From positions 713,853 to 777,852 of the forward strand of contig CAUYUJ010014560.1 of the NCBI GenBank assembly GCA_963575745.1: a stretch of DNA of 64,000 nt. Reading direction: 5' to 3'. Shown here one piece after another: positions 35,131-44,993 of the stretch. Below the pieces are notes generated by a model, which saw only the letters and a program-made list of their open reading frames with translations, was not told the DNA's origin and did not search any database. The position numbers were made by a program, and so were the translations under genes. Position 1 is the stretch's first letter. Each line of letters opens with the position of its first letter. The DNA is from Prorocentrum cordatum. Lineage: Eukaryota; Sar; Dinophyceae; Prorocentrales; Prorocentraceae.

Positions 35131-35780
35131 AAAGTGCAGCGCGTACCCTATTATGAATTTTTACCACCAACAAACGGTCCACGCCAGGGGCGCTTCCCGT
35201 CATCCGCCGACCCCTTGGGGTTCATCGGCGCGTGAAATGTCTCCTCCTCCCCGAACCCCTCCCCCGGGAGCCCGATCCGGTCGATTTGGAAGGGGGGCGT
35301 CCCTCGGTAGGTGGGCGAACGCGCCTGGGGGCGCAGAAGGCCCCACAACAGACCAAGAGGGCCCCAAGATGCCCTTGGGCTGTCCACGAGGGCCATGGGA
35401 TGCTGAAACATCGACCCCAAACGCCCGCACTGGCCGCCAGAAAATCCCAGAGGCCCCCAACAAACGCTCAAGAGGGACTCCCAAAACAAAAATCATGTCA
35501 TTGCCTTCTTTCGTATGTTTTGCACATTCGCCCCTCGGGCGTTCACAACGTCCCAGAAGGCCCGCGAGGACGGGAAGATCGCTCAAAGACGGGCCACAAA
35601 ATCCCCTAGAGGGCTCAAAAACAATCCCATTATAGCCGGAGTGCGGTATCCCCAAACAGGGTTTTTAGACCCACTGCGGTTTCCAAGGTCGATTGCGTGC
35701 CCGTCCAGTGCGGGCTGGCGTGGCATGTTAAAATATGCCTCCTCCTGCTCCTCCTCCTCCTCCTCCACCTCCTCTTCATC
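35131..35780. other. Unassigned; contains a segment duplicated near 44.36 kb
   Basis: 35,515-35,590 (GCACATTCGCCCCTCGGGCG, TTCACAACGTCCCAGAAGGC) matches about 44,355-44,420 (GCACATTCGCCTCTTGGGCG, TTCACAGCGCCCCAAAAGGC). No gene recognised. Confidence 0.55.
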
Positions 35781-37636
35781 CCGAACGGCATCTCGGAGCC
35801 CAGAGTTGCGAGGACGTCTCCAGCGTAACGGGCTGGACAACCTCGCGCGCGGCATTTCGGACCTCAAAGTTGCGACGATGTCTCGGGCGAAACGTGCTGC
35901 GAGGAAGTCTCAGGCGAAACGAACCGGACCACCTCGAGCGCGGCGTCTCAGAGCTCCGAGTTGCGTGGGCCTCCTGGGGCCTCCTGGGGCCTCCTGGTGA
36001 CCTCCTGGGGCTGGAGCTTCTTGGGGCTCCCAGGGGGGGATGTCTAACATGTGGCCGTCGGGCCCCCCCCCGGGCGGGGGGCCACAAGAGCAGGAAAAAT
36101 CAACGAATCGACACTGGATGTGTATTAACTTGACACGTTCTGATAGGGGGCCTCCTGGGGCCTCCTGGGAGCCTCCTGGGAATCTCCTGCGGACCCCTGG
36201 GGCCTGTCCTGGGCGTCCTGCGGCCTCCTGAAGCTCTCTGGGGCCTCCTGGGGCTCCCAGGGTCCCAGGGGGGAAATGTAACATGTGGTCTTCTGGGCCC
36301 CCAGGCTGGACCACCTCTTGCGCAGCATCTGAGAGCTCAGAAATGCGAGAATGTCGTGTGCGAAACGTGCCGGACCACCTTGCGCACGGCATCTCAGAGC
36401 TCAGAGTTGCGAGGATGTCTCAGGCGAAATGGGCCGAACCACCTCTCGCAGGGCATCTCGGAGCCCAGAGTTGCGAGGACGTCTCCAGCGTAACGGGCTG
36501 GACAACCTCGCGCGCGGCATTTCGGACCCCAAAATTGCGACGATGTCTCGGGCGAAACGTGCTGCGAGGAAGTCTCAGGCGAAACGAACCGGACCACCTC
36601 GAGCGCGGCGTCTCAGAGCTCCGAGTTGCGTGGGCCTCCTGGGGCCTCCTGGGGTCTCCTGGTGACCTCCTGGGGCTGGAGCTTCTTGGGGCTCCCAGGG
36701 GGGGATGTCTAACATGTGGCCGTCGGGCCCCCCCCCCCGGGGGGCCACAAGAGCAGGAAAAATCAACGAATCGACACTGGATGTGTATTAACTTGACACG
36801 TTCTGATAGGGGGCCTCCTGGGGCCTCCTGGGAGCCTCCTGGGAATCTCCTGCGGACCCCTGGGGCCTGTCCTGGGCGTCCTGCGGCCTCCTGAAGCTCT
36901 CTGGGGCCTCCTGGGGCTCCCAGGGTCCCAGGGGGGAAATGTAACATGTGGTCTTCTGGGCCCCCAGGCTGGACCACCTCTTGCGCAGCATCTGAGAGCT
37001 CAGAAATGCGAGAATGTCGTGTGCGAAACGTGCCGGACCACCTTGCGCACGGCATCTCAGAGCTCAGAGTTGCGAGGATGTCTCAGGCGAAATGGGTCGA
37101 ACCACCTCGCGCAGGGCATCTCGGAGCCCAGAGTTGCGAGGACGTCTCCAGCGTAACGGGCTGGACAACCTCGCGCGCGGCATTTCGGACCCCAGAGTTG
37201 CGACGATGTCTCGGGCGAAACGTGCTGCGAGGAAGTCTGAGGCGAAACGAACCGGACCACCTCGAGCGCGGCGTCTCAGAGCTCCGAGTTGCGTGGGCCT
37301 CCTGGGGCCTCCTGGGGCCTCCTGGTGACCTCCTGGGGCTTCCTCCTGGGCCGCCTGTGGCCTCCTGGACCCCACCTGGGGCTTCCTGGAGCTTCTTGGG
37401 GCTCCCAGGCGAGGATATCTAACATGTGGCCGTCGGGGCGGAGGGGGGGCACAAGAGCAGGAAAAATCAACGAATCGACACTGGATGTGTATTAACTTGA
37501 CACGTTCTGATAGGGGGCCTCCTGGGGCCTCCTGGGAGCCTCCTGGGAATCTCCTGCGGACCCCTGGGGCCTGTCCTGGGCGTCCTGCGGCCTCCTGACG
37601 CTCTCTGGGGCCTCCTGGGGTTCCCAAGGTCCCAGG
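35781..37636. repeat. ~660-bp tandem array, left block (about 2.8 units)
   Basis: Each unit has a run of ~70-bp subrepeats (CAGAGTTGCGAGGATGTCTC, GGCGAAACGGGCCGGACCAC, CTCGCGCAGGGCATCTCGGA), a (GGCCTCCT)n block, and a conserved less GC-rich spacer (GAAAAATCAACGAATCGACA, CTGGATGTGTATTAACTTGA, CACGTTCTGATAGG). Units repeat about every 660 bp (CATTTCGGAC landmark at about 35,850, 36,518 and 37,178). The first two units are almost identical. The block breaks off at TTCCCAAGGTCCCAGG at 37,636, where the LINE begins. Confidence 0.93.
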
Positions 37637-37900
37637 TACGCTACGGTACTCCCGATCGGCACAGAGGCCGTGTCCTGCTACAGGCTACGGGAAAACAACT
37701 CGCGATAGAGTGGCAGGGGCAGGCTCACAATCATTCGACTCCGCCTGGAAAAAGCGGCGCTGTTGCCACTCAGAGAACACGCGAGTGCCGTCAAGCTCAC
37801 AATTTCATCTTTTGCTTTCCAAATGAGGGAAAAGGAGGGGGAGGGGAGGGGAGGGGAGAGGAAGGGGAAGAACACAATCAATGCTGGTATTGCTGCCTTC
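37637..37900 (-). other. LINE 3' untranslated region
   Basis: About 260 bp between the last coding remnant and the 3' junction. It contains a G-rich patch on the plus strand (GAGGGGAGGGGAGGGGAGAG, near 37,840-37,860) and no poly(A). No feature known to me that would guide target-primed reverse transcription. Confidence 0.6.
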
Positions 37901-37901
37901 A

Positions 37902-38312
37902 TCAATCACTCCAACGTTGCCGAGGCCTTCCTCTCGCCCTGTAAGGGTGATGCCCTTGGTGCGCCTCGCCCAGCATAGCCGGCTCCCATTTGTGAGCTGC
38001 GCGAGATAACTGTGGAGCGCTCCCAGGGGCCAAACTGACGAGGATGTTGTCCCGACGTCGATTGCGCATCTCGCTCCAAGCGGTAATGGGGTACCTGAGC
38101 ATGGCAGCATTGAGCCAGCCCTTCATGCGGCTTCCGGTCGTCTCCCATGGCTCGTCGCCTACGCGCACCCAGCCGACCATGCGTCGCATCATCTTTCTGT
38201 GTAGGGCGTCAAAATTGTCCAGGTGGCTTGACGTCAGCGGCGTCGTCGGCAAGCTGTACAGAACCGTAGGAGATATTTCGGCATCGAACAGCTTGAGCCG
38301 CAAGCGTTGCAA
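37902..38312 (-). pseudogene. LINE C-terminal domain, shifted frame
   Basis: In another frame from the RT, the sequence resumes with RLRLKLFDAEISPTVLYSLP, KMMRRMVGWVRVGDEPWETT, SRMKGWLNAAMLRYPITAWS and ends RARGRPRQRWSD then a stop at 37,902. This is the conserved post-RT region of dinoflagellate LINEs as I recall it. The ~70 residues normally between the RT end and LRLKLFDA are absent, so a deletion as well as a frameshift lies near 38,310. Confidence 0.88.
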
Positions 38313-39643
38313 TCAGTGGACAGGATCTTTGTGTTCGCCCCATTGATAATCAGCCCCGTTTTGGTGAGCTCACGTGTCACGATCTCCGCCATCTCCACAG
38401 CTTCTGCCAAATATTTCCTAAAGATCAACAGGTCGTCAGCACGTCGCAAATTGGTCAGGCGCTCGTGCTCCTGGCCCCGAAAAGCGCCATGCTGTCCGAG
38501 TCTAACTTTCCATCGCCTGATCACAGATTCTAAGGCGGAGTTGAAAAGCATTGGACTCAGCACGCCCCTTTGCCGGACACCTCGTCGAATCGGAAACAAG
38601 TCGCCCCCAGCTCTGCCCGTCTGCTGCGCGCGCAGACGCCGCAGAAGAAGGATGTACTTGTTGTCGACGCCCTGCTCCTCCAGCGCTGTGAACGAGGTGT
38701 TGTGCTCGACCTTGGTGATTGCCTTCTTCAAATCAACGCCGACGATCCAAACGGGGGCGTTCCACTCGAGGGATTTGCCGATGACGGATTCGAGGATGAG
38801 CAGCGCGTCCTCTGTGCCCTTCTGCGGCCGGAAGCCCATTTGTTCTGGTGGCTGCGCCCCCTCCAATGTCGAAACCAGACGGTTCCGCAGCATCTTGGCA
38901 AAAATCTTGTGCGACACGTCTAATACTGCAATCGGTCTCCAATCGTTGGGATCAAGTGGGTACCCCGTCTTCGGTAGCATGATGAAGATGAGCTCCCCCC
39001 ACTCTGGCGGCATGTCTCCGGAGCTCGGGATGCGGTTGACAATCGCGAGGAAGATGCCCTTCGCGGCGCGGCTGGTGTTTTTGAACATCTCCAATGCCAC
39101 TCCGTGCCTGTCCTCCGATTTCCCTGCGGCCATCCGCCGGAGAGCCAAGCTAAGTTCGTCAACCGAGAAAGCAGGAATGCCGGCCAGAGGGGACAGGTCG
39201 TCAGCTCCAAGATCGCCCGCTTCTGAAGCGCACGCATCTCCCAAGCATGCAGCCAGAACGGAATTCGATGGGAGCACCGTGGATTTGCCCCGGATTGGAT
39301 CAGAACAAATCTGCGCAGGCTTCTGCAAGTCTCGAACAAATTCCAACTGTTCTTGTAAAGGCCGGGTCTGCCGCTGCCGGAGCAACCCCCGCATTTCAGT
39401 CGCGATCAGTTTCGACAATCGCCTTCTCTCCGCCGGGTCTCTGCTGAGGCGCCTGTCAGTGCGCATCCTCTTGAGCGCCGGTGTATCCCGCGGCTTCTTC
39501 TCTGCGACGCGCTTCCTCTGAGTGGCGCCACTCTCCTCGGCCGCCTGAGACATCAGCGCGCGCGCGCCTTCAAGGGTGTCAGTTGGGGAGTGGTCGAGAG
39601 CACGTCGTCCAAGGTGCCCCCATGCTGTCGCGCACCTTGTCAA
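38234..39643 (-). pseudogene. LINE reverse transcriptase, continuous frame with altered motifs
   Basis: A 469-codon frame, the longest intact piece of the element; the annotated first codon is only the frame edge, not a real start. It shows the RT blocks WGELIFIMLPKTGYPLDPND and WRPIAVLDVSHKIFAKMLRN, then EQMGFRPQKGTEDA, motif A VGVDLKKAITKVEH (Asp304), motif B GVRQRGVLSPMLFNS, motif C LRRADDLLIF (Asp403-Asp404), and INGANTKIL. All three catalytic Asp remain. However, the usual AFDKV is AITKV, RQGD is RQRG, and the residue before ADD, normally Phe or Tyr, is Arg. These changes fit relaxed selection after insertion. The frame loses homology after ILSTD near 38,315. Confidence 0.93.
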
Positions 39644-40400
39644 CGCACTTTACGTTTGCTGACCCGCCGTTTCCGGATATCTGGCACTCTCGCAGATGCA
39701 AACACGGCCCGGCGATCAGACCCACAAACAAGGTCGTTGGAAGCCTCGTACCTGGCGACTGCCATGCTTTTGCTCACGAGACCATAGTCTAATTGCGCGT
39801 GACTCCCAGCGTGCTTTTCAGGTCCACGTATTTGCCCACGATTGTTCACTGAAGTCTGAAGGAGCAAACATATCGAACTCGGCCACAAACCCCCGCAGAA
39901 GTTCGCTCCTGCTGCCAACGTTGAGCTGCGTGTTGAAATCACCACCAATGACGATGTATCTGCCTGTGCGCTGCCTTTCTTTGACTAAATCTTTCAAGTG
40001 AGAACAAAAACCGTCCAATTCTTGCAAGCTGAATCCACAATGCGGAGCATATACCGATATGATCCGGATCGCCATTCCGCACACGTGGGCGTCCACGGCA
40101 ATCGTTCGGTCTGAACGGCGTTCAATGTGATTGATGCCATCAGCAATGTCTGCATGGAGCAAGACTGCGACACCAAGATGGCGGGAGTCATCGAGGCTGG
40201 AGATCAGACGGTGTCCACCGTCCAAAACGACGTCTGCTGTCGCGGCCCGTGTTTCGCAGAAGCAAACTATGTGCCAGCAGAGATCGTGCAACTCACCCAA
40301 TAGATTTTCGAGGCGACACTGAGTGTGAATTCTTGCACTCTTGCAACATACCCGCAAGGCATCCTAGGAAAATTGTGTAGCAGGACTCTGAACCGATCGG
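39640..40400 (-). pseudogene. LINE endonuclease domain (EEP fold), frameshifted and catalytically altered
   Basis: The domain begins near 40,390 (RFRVLLHN) in one frame, then passes to the frame that ends at 39,818. There it has IVCFCETRA (catalytic Glu, residue 35 of that frame), IRIISVYAPHCG, and IVIGGDFNTQLNVGSRSELL (Asp140, Asn142), typical of APE-like endonucleases. After a further shift near 39,830 it continues to 39,640 with AQLDYGLVSKSMAVARYEAS and GSDRRAVFASARVP. The usual ending of this domain is Ser-Asp-His; here the His codon is CGC (39,712-39,714), giving Arg. That His is essential in related nucleases, so even a frame-corrected copy should not cut DNA. In an active LINE this domain nicks the target site. 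Confidence 0.88.
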
Positions 40401-40571
40401 AGCGACCCCTACTCGCGCCTTTCACAAAGCCGCGTTTTTTGGCAAGTTTGTTGTTGTTGGCCTCGAAGCAACCCTTCCAAAAATTATTGTCCAGGTGGGC
40501 CGTGCTGAAGATGTAATCCTCCCAGCCGTCGCCGTAAACAAGCTTGAGCTTGTTATCCTCGATGCTGGCTG

Positions 40572-41411
40572 TCAGAACGCACTCAACATGTCCGCGTCAG
40601 CCCACAAACTCCTTTTCTCGAACGACCAATATATCAACATCCCCTTTGCGACAAAAGCGACACCATCGAGAACCCTCTTTTCTAACGGCTGGTCAGGCTT
40701 AGCCCAAATTTTTTGTACGCTGTATTCCAACTCCTTCTCTCGCGATTTCTTGACAGCTGAGTCCCTGTCGGATCCGGTGTTGTACTTCCCGAACACAATG
40801 CCGTTGAAATCGTTGATATTGCCTTTGATGTACGTGTCGCACGGGTGTGCTGCGCCAGCAGTCCGCAACACCTGAGATAACCAGGCATCCGCCTCCTCCT
40901 TCGATGTTTCACCTTTGAACCCCCCAAACACTGCAGTCAAGCCTTCGACCTGATTGCGCGGAGTGGAGAAATCGGACCAAGATGATTTAGACTTTCCTTC
41001 GAAATCGATTATCGTCTGTTTCATTTGTTGCTGCAACTCTTGGATATGTTTCCCCGCATCAGAACTGTTATCAAACACTGTTTTGCTCAAACTGGTAAGC
41101 GTGCTATCGATCCTACCTACATCCGCTTGTACAGCACGAAGGTCTTGAACAACTGGTTGAAGGTGTTGCTCGAATTTCTTGTCAATCTAAGATGCGATGC
41201 CCTGGATCGTGAGAGGCGTCTGAGAAACATCCGGAGGGGTCCCGATGGAGTGCACCTCTGGAGCAGGAAAGTCCCCGTCCATCTCCTGTAAAGGACTGTG
41301 AAGACGAGGTCTCACGTCTCGCTCTCCTCCCAAAGGAGTCCCTGGATGCCTCGTCTGCGAACGAGGTGGCGTACTGAAGCTGGCAGGCGCTGCACTCGCA
41401 CCTGAAGCCAT
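40572..41411 (-). pseudogene. LINE ORF1-like N-terminal region (one in-frame TAG)
   Basis: Starts at ATG 41,409-41,411 (MASGASAAPASF). A Pro/Ser-rich leader is followed by a short helical stretch (LQPVVQDLRAVQADVGRIDS) and then a globular segment with AHPCDTYIKGN, FNGIVFGKYN, DRDSAVKKSREKELEYSVQK, WAKPDQPLEKRVLDG and EKRSLWADAD. As I recall them, dinoflagellate LINEs carry this compact, probably RNA-binding domain ahead of the endonuclease. A TAG at 41,187-41,189 interrupts an otherwise continuous frame (..IAS stop IDKKFEQ..). Near 40,590 the conserved sequence changes frame and continues as KLKLVYGDGWEDYIFSTAHL and ANNNKLAKKRGFVKGASRG down to about 40,390. Confidence 0.8.
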
Positions 41412-41499
41412 GGAAGTCAGAGAGAAGAGCGAAGGATGGGACAAGTAGGATATCGAATGTGATCCTGGCGAGGGCCGGCGGAACACGGGAAAAGCGTCC

Positions 41500-41524
41500 C
41501 TTGAGCCAAAATGGCTTGAGCCAA
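41500..41524 (-). other. Tandem dinoflagellate spliced-leader relict
   Basis: On the minus strand the last 10 nt of the leader (TTGGCTCAAG) are followed directly by its last 15 nt (CCATTTTGGCTCAAG). The junction is where the AG inside the leader would act as acceptor for a second trans-splice. This is the known form of relict left when a trans-spliced mRNA is reverse-transcribed, reinserted and trans-spliced again. It forms the 5' boundary of the LINE. Confidence 0.92.
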
Positions 41525-41525
41525 C

Positions 41526-44060
41526 TGGTCTTCTGGGCGCCCAGGCTGGACCACCTCTTGCGCGGCATCTGAGAGCTCCGAGTTGCGAGAATGTCTTGTG
41601 CGAAACAGGCCGGACCACCTTGCGCACGGCATCTCAGAGCTCAGAGTTGCGAGGATGTCTCAGGCGAGATGGGCCGGACCACCTCGCGCAGGGCATCTCG
41701 GAGCCCAGAGTTGCGAGGATGTCTCAGGCGAAACGGGCTGGACCACCTCGCGCGCGGCATTTCGGACCCCAGAGTTGCGACGATGTCTCAGGCGAAACGT
41801 GCTGCGAGGAAGTCTCAGGCGGAACGAGCCGGACCACCTCGAGCGCGGCGTCTCAGAACTCCGAGTTGCGTGGGCCTCGTGGGGCCTCCTGGGGCCTCCT
41901 GGTGACCTCCTGGGGCTTCCTCCTGGGACTCCTGTGGCCTCCTGGACCCCACCTGGGGCTTCCTGAAGCCTCTTGGGGCTCCCAGGGGGGGATATCTAAC
42001 ATGTGGCCGTCGGGGCCCCCCAAAATGGAGGGGGGGCACAAGAGCAGGAAAAATCAACGAATCGACACTGGATGTGTATAAACTTGACACGTTCTGATAG
42101 GGGGCCTCCTGGGGCCTCCTGGGAGCCTCCTGGGAATCTCCTGCGGACCCCTCGGGCCTGTCCTGGGCGTCCTGCGGCCTCCTGAAGCTCTCTGGGGCCT
42201 CATGGGGCTCCCAGGGTCCCAGGGGGGATATGTAACATGTGGTATTCTGGGGACCCAACTCTTGCGCGGCATCTGAGAGCTCCGAGTTGCGAGAATGTCT
42301 TGTGCGAAACAGGCCGGACCACCTTGCGCACGGCATCTCAGAGCTCAGAGTTGCGAGGATGTCTCAGGCGAGATGGGCCGGACCACCTCGCGCAGGGCAT
42401 CTCGGAGCCCAGAGTTGCGAGGATGTCTCAGGCGAAACGGGCTGGACCACCTCGCGCGCGGCATTTCGGACCCCAGAGTTGCGATGATGTCTCAGGCGAA
42501 ACGTGCTGCGAGGAAGTCTCAGGCGGAACGAGCCGGACCACCTCGAGCGCGGCGTCTCAGAACTCCGAGTTGCGTGGGCCTCGTGGGGCCTCCTGGGGCC
42601 TCCTGGGCTTCCTCCTGGGACTCCTGTGGCCTCCTGGACCCCACCTGGGGCTACCTGAAGCCTCTTAGGGCTCCCAGGGGGGGATATCTAACATGTGGCC
42701 GTCGGGGCCCCCCAAAATGGAGGGGGGGCACAAGAGCAGGAAAAATCAACGAATCGACACTGGATGTGTATAAACTTGACACGTTCTGATAGGGAGCCTC
42801 CTGGGGCCTCCTGGGAGCCTCCTGGGAATCTCCTGCGGACCCCTCGGGCCTGTCCTGGGCGTCCTGCGGCCTCCTGAAGCTCTCTGGGGCCTCATGGGGC
42901 TCCCAGGGTCCCAGGGGGGATATGTAACATGTGGTATTCTGGGCCCCCAGGCTGGACCACCTCTTGCGCGGCATCTGGGAGCTCCGATAGGCGAGAATGT
43001 CTTGTGCGAAACGGGCTGGACCAACTTGCGCACGGCATCTCAGAGCTCAGAGTTGCAATGATGTCTCAGGCGAGACGAGCCAGTGTCTCGGGCGAAACGT
43101 GCTGCGAGGAAGTCTCAGGCGAAACGGGCCAGACCACCTCGAGCGCGGCGTCTCAGAACTCCGAGTTGCGTGGGCCTCCTGGTGCCTCCTGGTGCCTCCT
43201 GGTGACCTCCTGGGGTTTCCTCCTGGGCCTCCTGTGGCCTCCTGGACCCCACCTGGGGCTTTCTGAAGCCTCTTGGGGCTCCCAGGGGGGCTGTGGCCGT
43301 TTGGGCCCATCAAAATGGAGGGGGGGGGCACAAGAGCAGGAAAAAACAACGAATCGACACCGGATGTGTATTAACTTGACACGTTCTGATAGGGGGCCTC
43401 CTGGGGCCTCCTGGGAGCCTCCTGGGAATCTCCTGGGGACCCCTGGGGCCTGTCCTGGGCGTCCTGCGGCCTCCTGAAGCTCTCTGGGGCCTCATGGGGC
43501 TCCCAGGGTCCCAGGGGGGATATGTAACATGTGGTATTCTGGGCCCCCAGGCTGGACCACATCTTGCGCGGCATCTGAGAGCTCCGAGTTGCGAGAATGT
43601 CTTGTGCGAAACGGGCCGGACCATCTTGCGCACGGCATCTCAGAGCTCAGAGTTGCGAGGATATCCCAGGCGAGACGGGCCGGACCACCTCGCGCAGGGC
43701 ATCTCGGAGCTCAGAAGTTCGAGGATGTCTCAGGCGGAACGAGCCAGACCACCTCTCGCGCGGCATCTCCGAGGTCATGAGTTTCGAAGTTTCGAGGATG
43801 TCTCAAGCGAAACGGGCCGGACCACCTCGCGCAAGGCATCTCAGAGCTCAGAGTTTCGAGGATGTCTCAGGCGAAACGTCCCGGACCACCTCTCGCACGG
43901 CACCTCGGGGCTCAGAGTTTCGAGGATGTCTCAAGCGAAACGGCCCGGACCACATCTCGCGCGGCGTCCCGGAGCGCAACTTCTTGAGGATATCTCAAGC
44001 GAAATGGCCAATCCCTGCCAACTCAGAAACGAGAGTTGTGAGGATGTCTTAAGCGAATCG
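41526..44060. repeat. ~600-705-bp tandem array, right block
   Basis: Resumes at TGGTCTTCTGGGCGCCCAGG and contains about 3.5 units with the same parts as the left block. Landmarks: CATTTCGGACCCCAGAGTTG at about 41,758 and 42,462; conserved spacer at about 42,049, 42,745 and 43,341. The third unit lacks part of its subrepeats near 43,080. The right edge (43,560-44,060) is about seven ~70-bp subrepeats without the spacer, diverging steadily (GAGGATGTCTCAAGCGAAAC, GAGGATATCTCAAGCGAAAT, GAGGATGTCTTAAGCGAATC). Confidence 0.93.
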
Positions 44061-44993
44061 GCCTGGACCATCAAATTTGTGTGAGGATATCTCTGCTCCG
44101 ACTTCCCTCGGCCGGAGTTAGTTTCTATCACAACAGCACTCCGTTCAGCAAGCTGTTTGGGGAACAACAAGCCACGAGGGCGCCAAGAAGCCCTTCGGCC
44201 GGTCTAAGAGGCCCACGGGTCGCTGACCACGCCCCCGCTGGCCTCCAGATGACCCAAGAGGCCCCCAAGACGCCCCAAACAACTTCCAAGAGGCGTCCCA
44301 ACAGGGCCTCTCGACGCAAGAACCGCCCCACTCCCGAGGCGCAGCGTGCATTTTTAGCACATTCGCCTCTTGGGCGTTCACAGCGCCCCAAAAGGCCCGA
44401 AAAAGGCCGCGATGATCGCCACATGACGGGCCAAGCGTCCCCCAAGAGAGCTCCAACGCGAATTCGAAACAGACCAAGAGGGCCCCAAGCATCAACCGAT
44501 GTCAGCACGCGAAGTCTCCTCGGGTGGCGTTCGGTAGAACAGCTTATCTTGATAATCGTATCTGCTCGTAAAATACGCAACCTTTTACCTGAATGGGGGG
44601 GGTCGCTGAAAATCCACTGGCAATGGGCAATGGTGCAGACATATGTGAAACAACTGCTTGCAACACATCATGATATGCTGAAGCTGCTGAACTGTGCTAA
44701 TGCACGAGATGACGCACACATAACTCGGTATAACGGGGGTTCTGGTGACACGGGCGGAAAAACGGAAATAACACATACTCGCTCAAAAACGCACATGAAC
44801 ACGATCAGGGCCCCCTGATTTGTTACCAAGAAGCTCAAAACGGGAACGGGACCGAAACAAAAACAAACAAAACGACGACAGCACCGCGGGTTCCCGGCAC
44901 AAGCCTGTCTGACTCGAGTGTGAAACTCACCGGCGGTCGCGACAGCGACGTTCGCCGGGCAGAAACATGCACAAGGTGCGCTCCACGGAGCAC
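44061..44993. other. Unassigned; degenerate CCAAGAGGCCCCC repeat
   Basis: 44,160-44,480 carries the GAGGCCCCCAAGACGCCCCA-type interspersed repeat and the block shared with 35,515-35,590. 44,500-44,993 shows nothing recognised. Confidence 0.5.

Larger units (their letters stand above)
37637..41525 (-). mobile_element. Decayed dinoflagellate-type LINE (non-LTR retrotransposon)
   Basis: The element reads from 41,524 (5') to about 37,637 (3'). In order it has a tandem spliced-leader relict, a short leader, an ATG at 41,409-41,411, an ORF1-like N-terminal region, an apurinic-type endonuclease domain, a reverse transcriptase, and a C-terminal domain. The reading frame is broken by one TAG and about five frameshifts. 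About 200 bp appear to be missing between the reverse transcriptase and the C-terminal domain. It cannot make an intact polyprotein. It sits inside the ~660-bp array: array sequence stops at 37,636 and resumes at 41,526, and the two flanks are consecutive parts of one unit apart from about 15 bp. No poly(A) tail is seen at the 3' end. Confidence 0.93.
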
